64,000 bases of DNA, from NCBI GenBank assembly GCA_038496445.1, contig JALMLS010000304.1:248001-312000 (forward strand), written 5' to 3'. The notes under the pieces were generated by a model that did not search any database, was not told where the DNA came from, and was given only the letters and a program-made list of their open reading frames with translations. Origin of the DNA: Trichosphaerium sp. ATCC 40318 (taxonomy: Eukaryota; Discosea; Flabellinia; Trichosidae). Below are positions 22,785 to 35,111 of the stretch, one piece after another (within the stretch, counting starts at the first letter, position 1; each line of letters opens with the position of its first letter). A program made the position numbers and the translations under genes.

Positions 22785-25012
22785 TTATTGTCTCCGCCGA
22801 ATAAACCCAGTGGAATCGCTCATCTTGAAATTTGTAAGTTCCTTCCTTGGATGGAACAGCCACCTACAAAAATCATTGAGAACATAAACAAAAAAAATCA
22901 TCCAAAGACTGGAGGAAAAGAAATAAAGTTCAAGGCATTTTTTGTCTGAGAAAAAAAAAAAAAAGAGAAACACCTCTTTCTAGTCGTACCCAACGTATAT
23001 ACAATAACAAAGAGTTCCTAACTCTTTGAATATATCTGATACCCACAAGTAATTGAAGGGAGAAAAAACATCAAAGAAAAAAGGGATAATACGAGTGAAC
23101 GTAACCCAAAAAGTAACAATAATAAACATATTCTTTACTATTGTAAAAGGAGCTAATGTCCCTATAATTTACGGTAAATAAGCAATACAAAAAATCTTTT
23201 TTATCATACCTCTACTATTAGGTGTTTTTGTTTTGTGTGCAATAGTAAAAGACCAATAAAAAGGACCTTTAATAAGCATGCAGCTGAAAAAATCAAAAAC
23301 TTGAAAAAGACTTCCCTGAAGAAGAAAAACGTCAGAAGATTGTTGTGTTAATGGCGTATCATCCACAAAAATATGGTACCACTACAATCCACCACATTGT
23401 GCTATGTCTTCCTCCACTTCCAGCAGTTTGTACAATGACCGTAAGGACCCTCATTATTATCACCTATCAGAAAAAAGTTAAAACCAAAACATGTTCAATG
23501 AAATCTGTCAAAGTTTGACACATTGTTTTTCTTATTTTTTTCTTACCAAAATGACATTTACTTTCTCGCGTAACCCCATTTTTTTCAAGTAAGTCCATCC
23601 GCAAGCCAATAGAACAACTAGCGAGAAGAAAAATATTTCATGAATCCTACAATACATAAATATCTATGAGTCAAAAATCCTATCATTAATGCTCAAGGCC
23701 GTACACTCAGTGTACCCAATGATGACTAAAAAAAGGCAAGAAACTCAGAATGCCAAAGAATTCTCAGTGCGTACATCAGTAGAAGAACGTTTAAAAAATC
23801 CCAGCCATACGCAGTACCATAAATCTCCAGAAAATAATAGTGTATCTAAAATTTCAACGTCAACAATATGTAATGCCAAAAAAAAGCTCATTACTGAAGC
23901 ACTAAGAAGCCAAGCTGTTTTAGAGTACATAACAGCAGTGAAGAGCCAATGCATTTTCATCATATCCTTACTTAGTTTAGAACTAAATGTAATCAGTCAA
24001 TAGAAACTATCGTAGGAATCCACAACAGTCATAAGTGACAGAAAAAATAAAATCATAAATTTGCTTTAGTACCTCATTGAGCACTTGTAAAAAATCGAAT
24101 ACCACACAGTCCACATGACCGACAATATAATAAACGTAGCAAAGAAAAAGAGGTTTAATCCAGTCGACTGGAATTTATCAGCTGACAAGTAATTGATGGA
24201 ACCATCACGCTATAAAAAAAAATACAATTAAAAAACAAACGCGTCTGACAGTCATACAAGATGATGATTATAATTGACATCAACCTAATAAATATAAGAA
24301 AAAATAAACAAACCATATAGCACGAAAATAGAAGCACTTGCAAGGTTGGAAGTACTATTAAAAAAAAACTTTCGAACCTGAAAAGAAACGCTTGTTTTCT
24401 CGCTATTACAATTTATAAAGTAAATCTCGCATATACCACCAAGATTATCGTTCTTGATAGTATCTATTACAGAGTAAACAGCTCTACAAGAAATGTTTAG
24501 TTGAATCATAGACGTCTTTATGGATGCTGAAGCCAAGACACTACGTACTTGTCTATAGTGTGTGTTAGCTCACAAGCTTCGTCATGCCCGCGAAACAAGT
24601 CATGCCATCTGTTAGTTTTAAAATAACGGACGGAGAACCCGTATTGTGAAGAGTTCGTCCAATCTTGTACATCGCTGGTTGTTTCTTTGTCAAATACCTA
24701 ATAAATTGTTTACGTGGTGTCACTTATTGTGGGTATCGGTAAAACTGGGCGTATCAGACATATTGGGTGATATTACAGGAGTATGCCCCAATAACAAGTC
24801 ATTTTTCACGTTTTAACAAATAAAACACTGGAAGGTACAATACTACGTACTGTCATGCCATTGAGCGATATTTCGTAACGTCCGCCTCTCCCCAAAGCGA
24901 ACTTACCTATAAATATACGCTCTCTCGAGTCCTGTGTAATCACAAGAGACGGCAGTTGAAGCGCCAACGCGTAGCACGCACAAAGTAATACTGCAACGTA
25001 GAATCGCCACAT
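22785..25012 (-). CDS. GOST-family seven-transmembrane protein (GPR107/GPR108/TMEM87-like)
   Basis: Start ATG 25012 gives a signal peptide (MWRFYVAVLLCACYALALQL). Next comes a Golgi-dynamics-like lumenal segment with the hallmark FALGRGGRYEISLNGMTV, then QYGFSVRYF..HDEACEL and a GGICEIYFINC motif. Hydrophobic segments follow (FFFATFIILSVMWTVWY; MKMHWLFTAVMYSKTAWLL; SLFQVFDFFSCMLI). The K-x-H-W-L and LFQVFDFFSC patterns are typical of the family, whose members sit in the Golgi/endosomal system and act in membrane trafficking. Introns are short and partly unresolved toward the 3' end, so the last exon and stop are approximate. Confidence 0.6.
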
Positions 25013-25313
25013 TTGGTTGTACAACAATCACCAGGCGTGTACAAAGCGAACCACAGCGTCAGAGTGAAGTCCATTAAGTCAGACCAAAACCTAACTAGAC
25101 ATGCCAGTTCAATACCAGCTGTAGTGAGTACTTCCAATTTCTGGAGCACTTTTGTGATGAGGATGGCGTTTTGGTGACGTTTGTTTAAGCCTTCCTTCTC
25201 GTTCCTCACATTTCTGACGACACAGACTGCTTTTTTTCGTTTGTTATTATTTATTTTAAAATACAAGCTTGACAAAATTGTGGATTTTTTTTTTTTCATT
25301 TCCTAGGTTCAGG

Positions 25314-27659
25314 TTATCTATCTTGTTGTGCTGAATACAACCCAAAGGTGCTAGTATACTGAACGATCTTACTTCCTTCAGTTTGTACACCAAACCTATC
25401 ACGTGGTCCAATCTCTCCACCACAAAACATGCTATAAAACTCATGAGTTAAATAAGTTGAACAAAAGAGAACATACCCAGCGAGTGGTACAGAGCCAAAA
25501 GCGCGATTAAAAGCGTGAGGATCAACATCTTTCTTGCCATAAAAGTGTTCACCACGTGCAGCACAGCAAAATAGGAGGCCTAGGGTAAGTGTTAAAGAAA
25601 TCAATAAACAGACTACTTTTGCTTACCACCAGTAACGTTTGGTAACTCTCGTCGTGCTTTAGATAGCTTGAAATCAAGGTCTTTTACTGACTGCTCAGGA
25701 GATAAAACATAGAATCTAATATAGTGATTGTTAAGGGTTCCAGGCGGTATCTCCTCCCTAAAAAGGTTAGCAAAAAATGTTTAAACAACCAAAGAACAAA
25801 ATGCAACATTATGAGATAATCTACTATTTTGCTTTTTGCTTTCTTACCATAGCTTCTTTATGCACATCAAGCCAAAAACAAAGTCAAAACGAACACAAAT
25901 ATAACCATGCTCAAACGTAGCGTCGCCCTTGAAAAACCTTAGAAAAAAAAGAAAAAAGTGTTGATAGTAAATCGTGTTGAAAGCATACCTCCTCGATAGA
26001 TATTGCTGCATAGCTTGCAATTCCTGGCGGTGGGTCATCTTCGTAGATAACATGAGTTTCAGGGTCTTCTAATTGTTGTACTACAAGGCTACAAATAGAG
26101 AATGAGCGCTTATAACTCGTACTACAAATAAACAAATATCCAAAAAGAGAAAACAACGCACTCGGCAGCTTTTATGATTTTATATGTTCCACGGCACTCC
26201 CAACCACGTGAAGATATCGCAACCGCTTTATCATGTTTTTGATTAACAAGTAAGCCTGTAATAAACAGTTTTACTAACACTTCACAAAAAAAAAAATATG
26301 ACAAAATTTCAAAAAAACAGTTCTGAAAAAAAAAAAAAAAAACTCCGTACAAACAACGCCATCATTTACACTAACCATCTCTCCGTTTCTCATAGCGAAA
26401 AGAGAGTCTTCTTCAGCTTCAACACCTACGAATCCACCAACTAAAAAATAATAAACAAGAGCACATGCCATCAAGTAGTCGTTTTACAAAAACAATTGGA
26501 CGAAGAAAAAAAAATCTCGAAACTAACCAATTGGTGTTGAAGGCGAAGATATTTGTAACTGCTTTACTAGATCATTTGTCTCTTCCCATTGGCTAAGAGT
26601 AGAAATAACAACAACACTACTACTCCAACCATCTCGTGCACACTCTAAATACAAATATTTTTAGTCATCTTTTTCATTTGGGTATGCTTTTCTGTTTTAC
26701 ACAATCGTGAGAGTTGTCACGTGCGCACTTGATACAAAAACGACTAAACGGAGAAAAGATAACGTACTGGTCAACATATCAGATGGAAGTTTTGATGAGG
26801 TACAAAACGTGCGGACATCAGCTCCAGGATTATTCGCAATATAGATAGAAAGACCATAGGTATCAAGATGTTCTTCTGAAACGTTGTTTGGACGTGTACC
26901 AATAATACCAAAACTGCAAGCTCCAATTATCCGTGTATCAGATGGAAAGTATGTAGCTAGTTCGTCTTGCCTATTATCAATCGTGTTAGGGCATTACAGG
27001 GACAGCAAAACGATTCACAATCGAAAAATAACATAAACTCCAAATCTTCGGTTCAAAATAAAAAACGAGAGCTTGGAAAGCAAGATTGACCAAAAAGTGT
27101 TTTTGTGTTCGAAATACGTACATTTCAGCAACGTCAGTGTAATGTGCAGTGTAGAACAATACTACAATATTTGGTTTCGCTCGAAACTTGCACTGTGTCA
27201 TTGCTTCGCGCAGTGCTTTAACTGCTGAAGTTGTAGTGGACAAACCAACGAAACACTCTTCGCGTGAGTTAAAAAGTAATCTCTATCATGCCAGCAGCGT
27301 ACCAGGTTGTTTGTTTACATCATCAACGCATTTGCGCCACGATTTACACACTAGCGTCTCGTAAATTTAAAAAACGTATTGGAGGCCAAAATTCGTTTTC
27401 GAATACTCGTCATATAGCGAGATTACTCTATTTGCGCTTATTTATAGCCATTGCGTACCTTGAGTGCTTACACAAAGCGTTTTGCATTGTACAAAATTAA
27501 GAATATGCGCAACTAGCTCTCGTGGTATCGTATTTATACTGGGTGCTAAAAGACAATTTGCGTTAGCGATATTTTTTTTCAATAAAACGTATCAGTACAA
27601 ACAGTACCCAGAGAATTAGGCGCAACGCTACGCTTACGTGACCCTGGAGTTGTATTCAT
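25314..27659 (-). CDS. FBXO22-like: FBXO22-like F-box protein with FIST_N and FIST_C domains
   Basis: Start ATG 27659 (MNTTPGSRKRSVAPNS). Four joints resolve cleanly: ..NSL|APSINTIPREL; ..CVSTQ|VCKSWRKC; ..NKQP|ECFVGLS; and the next at about 27120. The F-box is IPRELVAHILNFV..VCKSWRKCV. FIST_N follows: FVGLSTTTSAVKALREAM, ..IVVLFYTAHY, ..DTRIIGACSFGIIG. Then VGGFVGVEAEEDSLFAMRNG and FIST_C: AISSRGWECRGTYKI, LGLLFCCAARGEHFYGK, ..GSVPLAGYVLFC, CGGEIGPRDRFG..ILQYT-like end. Human FBXO22 is an SCF substrate receptor with the same F-box/FIST arrangement. The minus-strand gene ends at 25314. Role here: probable SCF ubiquitin-ligase adaptor. Confidence 0.85.
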
Positions 27660-28306
27660 TACAAAACAGGCGATGCAGTAATTATGTAAAGGACTGACGC
27701 AGAATAAAAGAAAAAAACGGATAAACTTTCTACCCGGAGGATTGTTTGATGTATTTACGAAGTATAACAAATCCTAACAGGTAGCAAAAGAAAAGAAGGA
27801 TTATTTTGTTTGTTTTTGATTAAAAAATGATTAAAGCGTTGGCCAACGCTTAATAGAATTGTAATTGACTTGTTTTCTGCATTTTGGGATGAATCACGTG
27901 GAGTGTATTTAATTTAAAAGGTGTAGACTATTTTAAATGTTATTAATACGTACTTGGCGCTAGTGAGATGTAACGCGATGATGTGGGTATAGACATATCG
28001 TTTTCTGCTTGGTCTTTTAGTTGTTGTTGGTCTTGATACACCCTCTGCGACAACGGCGAAGAAAACGAAACAAAAAGTAAGTTGACTGTTTGGTCTTCTG
28101 GAAAAATAAAGGAGAAGAAAACCACGTGGTATTCAATATTACTGTATTTGGTTTAATCAAGGGCGGACTTGGCTGGGAACAAAGAAGGCTCCAACTAGTC
28201 TTTTGTACGTACTGTGGCAACGTTGACTCACTATAGGTAGTGGTAATGGGGCGATTGAGATAGCAGTGGACGTGATACGAAAAAAGAAAACCAAAACGGT
28301 CGTTTG

Positions 28307-30527
28307 TTAGGTTTTTAATAGCACTTCAAGTGTTGTGACTGTTTGGTCTTTAGCTTGTGTAGGTTGTACTTCGCTCAAGCTTTTTTGTTGTTCCTCGCTC
28401 ATATACAATGGTGTGGGATATCTAATGGTACGTGGTACGTCTTTGTTTCCCAATAGTTTCTTAAGAAGAAGAATTTCTTCAAAAAGATAGAATGCGGCAA
28501 TTGGAATGCTTGGTCCAGTACTTTGTTCAATCACGTTGTATACCTCAATTACCAATGCTACCAATTATCAGGGTATAAATTTAGAGTTAATACTAACCAT
28601 CTAGTGTCATTCTAAGTTCTGTAAGCGTATTCTTGTCGTTGGATAACGGATTTTCAGATAGCCAAAATTCTCCAGGAACATTGTGAAAAAAGAAATCATC
28701 AATGACCTAAAAGTAATGTTCATTGAGATATCTGACGTGAAAGAAGTTTAATAAACGAACCTTAAAAAGTTTAGGAAAGTAAGGAAATCTTATTCCAAAC
28801 TCATGATCTCCAGTATTCTCAGGAGACCACCACAAAGTTTTTTCTCCTTTTTTGAAAGCAACAACAAAATTCGAAAATCCTGAGTAGCTATGAAGAAGAG
28901 CAATGTTTTTCTCTGCTAGAAGTTTGCTAACTTGTTCGAATTTTTGCATCATTATAGGGCCAGGTACCTCTAAGTATAAATGAGTAGAGACATATTAGTT
29001 TGGTACTTACCTGGAGCTTCTAGAGTTTCTAAGTAGTCGCAGAAATTCTCTGAAGTTATCCACATAGATGTTTCATCCTTGCTCCTTTCTACGAGTCGAA
29101 CGAATAACTTTTGACGTTTTATCTTACCAAAAAAACAGCGGTTACAAATGATCTGCGTACTAGTTTCTTTAAAACAGCTAACGATATGTTGTGCAACGTA
29201 GAATCGTGTATCTTGTACAGCGTTTATCATATTGGCCTTAAAAAGGCGGGTAAGAGTACCGAGTATACCTTGCTCAAACGTTAGGTTTAGAATGGAATCG
29301 TATAAGCACCTGATACATATAAATCTCTTGATTCCGTCAGATGTGTGCCAGTAAAACAACTACTAATACAAATGTTTGACCATCCTCTCTTCTTGCTCTC
29401 CAAGGCGAAAATACACTCAATGGCTTTGTGAGCAGTTTTTACATCATCTTTTACTCCAAAGGTATTAAACAGGTATTCTGGGTTGATCTTATATCGCTCT
29501 TTTGCACGTGACAAGTTGATTATAATCGTATGATGTTTTGGCATTGTCTTGTTCAAAAAATCAAATCTGTCGAGAATTTTTTCGATACATTCTTTGTTGA
29601 ACTCAAGCAAGGCATCAACATTATTTACCTTTATCAAGTCTTTTGCATTGATAAAATATATACTCTTACTCGCCTTTTGAAGCATTTGTATTGACCGTTC
29701 TTTAATATCCTGAACTTTACGATCAGTTGTACTTTCCACGTCCATAAGCAAGTCCATATGATCTCCACCAATTTCTATCCATTGTATGACAACATAGACT
29801 GTATCCTCTTTGTACAGTTAAAACTACAGTTTCACATAAAGCGCACATACCTGGTATTTTGCCTACAGGAATGCTGTGTTCCTCAGCGAAAAATAAAAAG
29901 TTCTCAAGTGTAACCAAGCAAGTCCCACGTCCAACATCAGTATCCTGCGCAACACTTAGTGAAAAAAAACCAACTAGACGTCACGTGATTAAAACGTTCT
30001 TCAACACGTGATCGAATTTTTAACTTACAATGAAAGGAAGCTCATCACGTGGGTTTTTGTTTGATCCATAACCTTAAATTCGACGTGAATAAAGGCGTAA
30101 GAGAGACTGAGTGACATACGCGTATTTACAAAGGTTGATGTAAGGATTGGAAAATCGCACATAAAGTCTGGCCAATTGACATCGTTATGATGGGTAAATG
30201 AGTGTACAAACCTGCGGAAACTTAGTTTTAGGTGGTTTCGGCGTTACCTACGTTGATTTACCCGCGTTTTGATCGCCAAGGAGTAAGAACGCGTATACTT
30301 GTGTGCCAGCTCTTACCTTTGGTTTTAAGCGCCATTTTTATGCTTGTTTTGTACCTTCATAGCAAATGGGCTGTCAAGTTCCACAACTTCTTCATGATAT
30401 AAGTCTGGCTGAACTAGTCAGCGTATTAACTGCATAAGGAGCGTACTTGGTGGTATGTATTTTGTTGAACATAACCAAAACTCGTTTTCTTGTATGGAAG
30501 TAGCTCCTCTTTCGAAGGGTACTCCAT
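28307..30527 (-). CDS. P-loop NTPase of unknown family
   Basis: Start ATG 30527 (MEYPSKEELLPYKKTSFGY). Introns at about 30451-30418 and 30352-30317 join QQNTYHQ|PDLYHEEVV and PFAMK|VRAGTQVYA. Walker A is LLLGDQNAGKST, split by an intron after KST. A conserved-looking stretch follows: DDVNWPDFMCDFPILTST, ..NPRDELPFIDTDVGRG, CLVTLENFLFFAEEHSIPV. No clear NKxD motif is seen. The large C-terminal half is helical (KASKSIYFINAKDLIKVN; LFNTFGVKDDVKTAHKAI) and ends LEVLLKT. The GDQNAGKST loop resembles small GTPases or dynamin-like NTPases; nucleotide binding is likely, function unknown. It is head-to-head with the gene at 30619. Confidence 0.6.
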
Positions 30528-30618
30528 TGCACTGCGTTATAACGGCTATTGTACAACCCTACAAATTTAACTGATTGGGTCATATTCCGGTCAACAGCCG
30601 TTGCTTTTAGCAAGAAAC

Positions 30619-31140
30619 ATGTCTCACGCTAATATAACACCTGATTACCTCGCTTTCAGCTTTGAAAAATGGACTCAAGACGTTTACGGCAAAGGTTTGC
30701 TAAATCTAATTATTATTTAGCGCTAACACCACCAGGTAAAATACTCGATGGTCTTGCGGTGTTTACAGCGAAAGTACCTGCAGAAGCTACATTCGATAAT
30801 TTCATGTTCGTATACGCCTGTATGGCATTATTTTAATCGATTTAGGCTCGGTAGAGCTGGTTTAGAAAGCCTCGATCCGGAAACAGCTAGAGACATTGTA
30901 TTGAAGACGTTAGCCGGTCAACTGCATAAAACGCTCGTCAGAGTCAACAATAATACATGTATGAGCAATCTCATTCAAACTAGTAACAAAACTAACTTAC
31001 AAATAGATGTAATAACGCGTGTGGACATGCTAGGATACTACGGTACAGCAATTGATGGAACACACGGCTTGATGGTATTACAATCGTTACACAAGGTATT
31101 TCTTTTGCAACTCCGTAGAGAACATACTTGAGGGTAGCGT
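30619..31140 (+). CDS. Small unknown protein
   Basis: ATG 30619 opens MSHANITPDYLAFSFEKW. Joining by short introns gives ..GKALTPPGKILDGLAVFT..FDNFM, then LGRAGLESLDPETARDIV, KTLAGQLHKTLVRVNNN, ..VDMLGYYGTAIDGTHGL. The end is either a stop at 31131 in the unspliced frame or, after a possible 23-nt intron, at about 31140. I recognise no domain. Only about 90 bp separates its start from that of the divergent P-loop gene, implying a shared promoter region. Confidence 0.4.
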
Positions 31141-31463
31141 AAACTGTCTCTACGCTATATTTCAACGTTAAACTGACAAGTTTAGACACATGTCATATTT
31201 GCTACTTACCCAAGTACTTCATCTTCAATTCAAGCCATAAGGCTTGTAGAACAACGTGCGAAACCAATTTTATCAGGTCAATCATAGGAAAAACAAAAGC
31301 AAACAAAGGTGTAACATAAACAAAGAAATGAAAAAAAACAAGAAAGGCGTGTACAAACAAAATAAACCGAGAAATGTACTTTTTTTTCTTCGATGACAAC
31401 AATAAGCAATGTACACATAAACTAATTTGAATATCAAAAACACACATGTAATATACGTCTGTC
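31141..31463. other. Spacer 3' of the desaturase gene
   Basis: Some 320 bp of AT-rich sequence, mostly 3' flank of two convergent genes. No supported gene. Confidence 0.35.
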
Positions 31464-32728
31464 TTATGAATAGACAGGGTTCTTGATATTTAGATCATCA
31501 TGTGTGGCTTGTGGATTGTATTCTTCAACTTCTTTTCTTGGTGGTAGGTCCTTTGGAGTTTTTATGTTCCATGCTAAGCCAACCTTTTTCATGGCTAGTA
31601 GCGTAAGGTATCCAATATCCAACTCGTTCTTCTTTAGTGCTAGGTTCGCTGATCCGGGGAAAGCGTGGTGGTTGTTATGGTAACACTCACCTGCTGTGAA
31701 GACAGCTTGAGACATCTGAGCCCATTTCAATGATCCTAAAAATGGCCATCCTTTAACGTTGTATCCTTGAATAGCTGCGCCTTTCACATGATACGATTTT
31801 TCTTGCAAGTCACCTTTGTTATGTGCGTACCATCCTACAAAGAAATGACCATGAACGCTTACTGAGACACGTGCACATATTCCCCAAACAACCCAACTCC
31901 AACCGCCCAAGGAGTAGAACAACATTGCCCAAGGCAATTGCTGTAGCATCCATGTTTTCTCCATCCAAGCATAAACAGGATCCTGTCCTATACGCTTTTC
32001 GGGTACGAATTTGGGTGGATTATCTAGTTTGAAACCGCAGTGCATCTGCCAGAATGCGTCAGTCCAGAAAGGTTGTTGTTGACCATAGTAATCATGACAT
32101 TGGTTTGGAGGTTGTCTTTGAGCCCAGTCTCGAAAATCGTGAGCACGAACCATACCTAGAGGTCCTGCTATACCGACAAGTGTGCCCAGATGAACAAGAA
32201 AATACTCAAGCCATTTAGGGCAATCATAGCTATTATGAATAAATTTTCTATGCATTCCAAGTGAGTGTCCAAAAAGTATTGTTGTTCCTGTTGTCCCAAA
32301 GAAAACTGCCATATCTGTTATAAATGTAGTCGGGTCAAACGTCGCTACTGCACCAACAGCAGCCATAGCAGTCATTCCAACGTACCAACCGGCACGTTTT
32401 ATATCGTAGCTAACTTTTCCATGTAGAGCGTTGCACTTTGGCGTTAGAGGGTGGACACGAGGAACACCTGAAATCTGTTAGTAAGTCGTTTTTTTTAAGT
32501 ACTTTCCGTGTGTACCTGGTTGATAGGTTGGGTGTTTTTTGTGTAAGTCAACAGCACCGGTATTAGCCTTTACTGTTGTAGCGCAATATCGCTTTGCTCT
32601 TCTACCACAAATAAGCACTTTTACAACAGAAAATGAAACTTATGATGAAAAAGTCAATAGTACCTTTTGCTCGGATGTGAGCATTTCGTGGTTGTTTGTA
32701 CTGACGAAAAACGTTGCAGCCGAATCAT
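31464..32728 (-). CDS. Membrane fatty-acid (acyl-CoA type) desaturase
   Basis: Start ATG 32728 (MIRLQRFSSVQTTTKCS); an intron ending in a phase-2 joint links KCSHPSKR to RAKRYCATT, a second joins YQPG to VPRVHP. Three His boxes are present: FGHSLGMHRKF (HX4H), the less canonical RAHDFRDWAQRQ..QCHDYY, and GECYHNNHHAFP. These bind the di-iron centre that inserts a double bond into fatty acyl chains, in the ER or another membrane. Hydrophobic stretches flank the boxes as expected. The basic, Ser-rich, acid-free N-terminus looks like a mitochondrial-type presequence, unusual for ER acyl-CoA desaturases; I treat targeting as uncertain. Only the first two introns are seen. Confidence 0.85.
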
Positions 32729-33128
32729 TTGCGAGTGGTTAATGAGTTTATAGTATAGTAGCAACCTTGTTAAGTCACGCCATTCTGAGTTCAGACTTTC
32801 ACTGATCCTCGAGAAGGCCTGTTTCAGGGCTTTGAACAGGCAATTTATACAACATGCTCTAAAACACAGGTTTAATCTAAGCTAAATTTGAAACAATTCG
32901 TTCAGCAAAAACGTACCACGAGTGCACCGATGGAGATCTTCAACTTTCCCAAAATTTCACAGTCAAAATATCCATCACCATACACATCAAATTTTTAACT
33001 TCAGAGCAAAGCTTGTACATGTCAAACAACGCGAATTGTTACAATGGTTTTAATTTTTTATTTTATTACAAATAAAGTGGTCAGAAGCCTTTTTTTTGTG
33101 ATGGCATGATGGTACGAGCTTCAAAGAT
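32729..33128. other. Spacer upstream of the desaturase
   Basis: About 400 bp between desaturase start and the NBR1-like stop. No coding frame with conserved features; presumed promoter and 3' flank. Confidence 0.35.
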
Positions 33129-34784
33129 TTATTTACCTTGTAGTAAATCTTGAATAGTAGCCATCAAGTCATTATTATTGCGATACAACAAAGCAGTGCA
33201 ACGCTCTTCATTAGTAAAGCCCATATCACCTAAAACACGCAAAGCATCTGTGATTGCTTGAGAAGCTACAGGGGCTGAAGGCTCCGCATCAACAGGAGCA
33301 CTTGGCTCAGCAACTTGAATAGGTTCTTCGGTAATAACTGGTTCAGGCGTAGCTGGCTCTGGTTGTTCTGGCTCAGGTTCAGGTTCAGGTTCTTCAACTG
33401 GTTCTGGTTCTGGTTCTTGTGGTTCTTCAGGTTCATCTCTTGGTTTAACAACGAGTACATCAACCCAAACGCGGTGGCCAAAGCGGGTACCGGTTGGTGT
33501 AATAAGTCGCCAGTAAGAGACATAACGACCTGGCTCTTGTGGGCTTGTCATGACGATAGAAATAGCAACTGAATCGCCTGGCTGTACTTCTTTACCAATA
33601 TCTTGGGTTTGGGAAGCGCATAAGACATCACCTGCGTCAAGAAGTGAGAAAGAAGATAATTTTTTTGAAATTCATTTAAAAAACGCCTAAAACAATTCAG
33701 GGTACGTACCACCGACATGAGCTAGTTGTGTGCCTACTGGCCATGCGTGTTCTCCATCATTGCGCATCTCCCAGATCTTCTCAAACGAGGTACAAGGGTT
33801 CATTTCAGTGGCATCAGGGATCGTAATATTTTTTACAAAACGAGCCAAGAATCGCTTTGGTGGCTTTGTTTTTACAGGTTCTTCAACTTTTTCAGGCTAA
33901 CGAGAAACATAAGTACGAGTTTTCTTTCGAAAACGGTTTAACAAAGAAAACGCACTTCTGGTGTTGGTTCAACGACAATTGGTTCTACTGATACTACAGA
34001 AGGTTCTTCAACAGGTACTACAGGTTCTGCAGGCTTTTGAATTGGTTCTGGTTCAGCAGGAGATTGATCTCCCTTCAGGTTAGCCAATTGCATTGCAACG
34101 TATTGTTGGGCAAGTTCAGGGTTGCTTTGTACCATCTACAATGCGTTAGTCTCCTCTAGGGTAATTTAAAGCTCTGAATTTACCTTCTTCCAAATCGCTA
34201 ACACTTCCGGGCTAGAACCTAGTGGAGGAGTGGGCGTAGACACCTCAGGTGTCTTAGGTGGCTGCGGTTCCACTGGAGCTGCTTGCGGCGCGATATTCAA
34301 TGAAGGACCAGTGCTTGGTGGAGAGGCCCATACCGGCATCGATAGTGAGGGTCCAGTTGGCATATTGAGAGACGAGGCATTAATTGCGGGCAGTAACGCT
34401 TCGTTTGGGTTCAAGGTTGATACTCCAAGTTTTGAGGCTGTTATCGTTGAGGATCTGGTTGACTCGACGAGGTACAAACGCAACAAGCCTGTCTTTTGAG
34501 AAATGGCTTCGTTCAATTCCATGTCAGAGGAGACTAAAATAATCAGTTAAACCAGTACAATGAATATTGCGTATAATAAACGATTTCGGTAAAGGTAGCG
34601 TACCAGTTACAAGATCTGATTCTTCATCCATGTATTTGATGACGTAGTCATCCAAATTGAGGTACGTGAATAGTTTCTGTAATGTTGTATTGAGTTTTGC
34701 GTAACCAGGTTTATTTTTGAACGAGATCCTCCTAACGTCATCCTGGAACTTTATTTTAACGACCAAGGCGCGTTGAGCCGCCAT
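33129..34784 (-). CDS. NBR1-like: NBR1-like selective autophagy receptor (PB1 - FW - UBA)
   Basis: Start ATG 34784. PB1: ALVVKIKFQDDVRRISF (conserved Lys), then acidic OPCA motif KYMDEESDLVTVSSDMELNE after an intron, ending TGLLRLYLV. A Pro/Ser/Ala-rich linker follows (about 34430-33970). Then the NBR1 four-tryptophan (FW) domain: NITIPDATEMNPCTSFEKIW, MRNDGEHAWPVGTQLAHVG, DVLCASQTQDIGKEVQPGD, PGRYVSYWRLITPTGTRFG. An EP-rich repeat segment then leads to a UBA-like end: ITDALRVLGDMGFTNEER..DLMATIQDLLQGK. NBR1 binds ubiquitinated cargo (UBA), oligomerises through PB1 and carries cargo to autophagosomes. No ZZ zinc finger is visible between PB1 and FW, unlike most NBR1. I did not locate a certain LIR motif. 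Confidence 0.88.
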
Positions 34785-35111
34785 TACAAGCGAAAGAGCA
34801 CGTCCTAGTGGATTAAATGCTGCCTTGCTCGAATTTCTTGTGCTTTTTTGAATTTTCAGGCCAAAAACCGCGCATCAAAGAACGTAATTCTCTCTTGCTT
34901 TGCAATTTAACATAATAAAAACACTCCACAAAGGACAACCGATTTAATACTAGCATTCACCTTTCTACAAATTATTAGTGGAGAGTTGTGTACAACGAAA
35001 CTGTCAGTCAGTTCCTTGCATTTCATAACGTACAGAAAAACATTCATCGAACCTGTGGGTCATACTAAATGACTCAGCAGATATTTCTTCTCCAAAAAAA
35101 ATTGAAATAAT
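34785..35111. other. Spacer upstream of the NBR1-like gene
   Basis: About 330 bp, AT-rich, nothing coding. It holds the NBR1-like promoter and the 3' end of the filamin-repeat gene. Confidence 0.35.

Noticed and set aside
27270-27440. Apparent frameshift in the F-box of the FBXO22-like gene
   Set aside because: Using the donor after CVSTQ and the acceptor GACGCTAG gives a clean VCKSWRKC continuation. The frame is intact after splicing.
27288-27500. Plus-strand open frame overlapping the FBXO22-like 5' exons
   Set aside because: Antisense to well-supported F-box exons and without any conserved feature.
33315-33572. Trp/Phe-rich plus-strand open frame
   Set aside because: It is the antisense reading of the Pro/Glu repeat of the NBR1-like gene.
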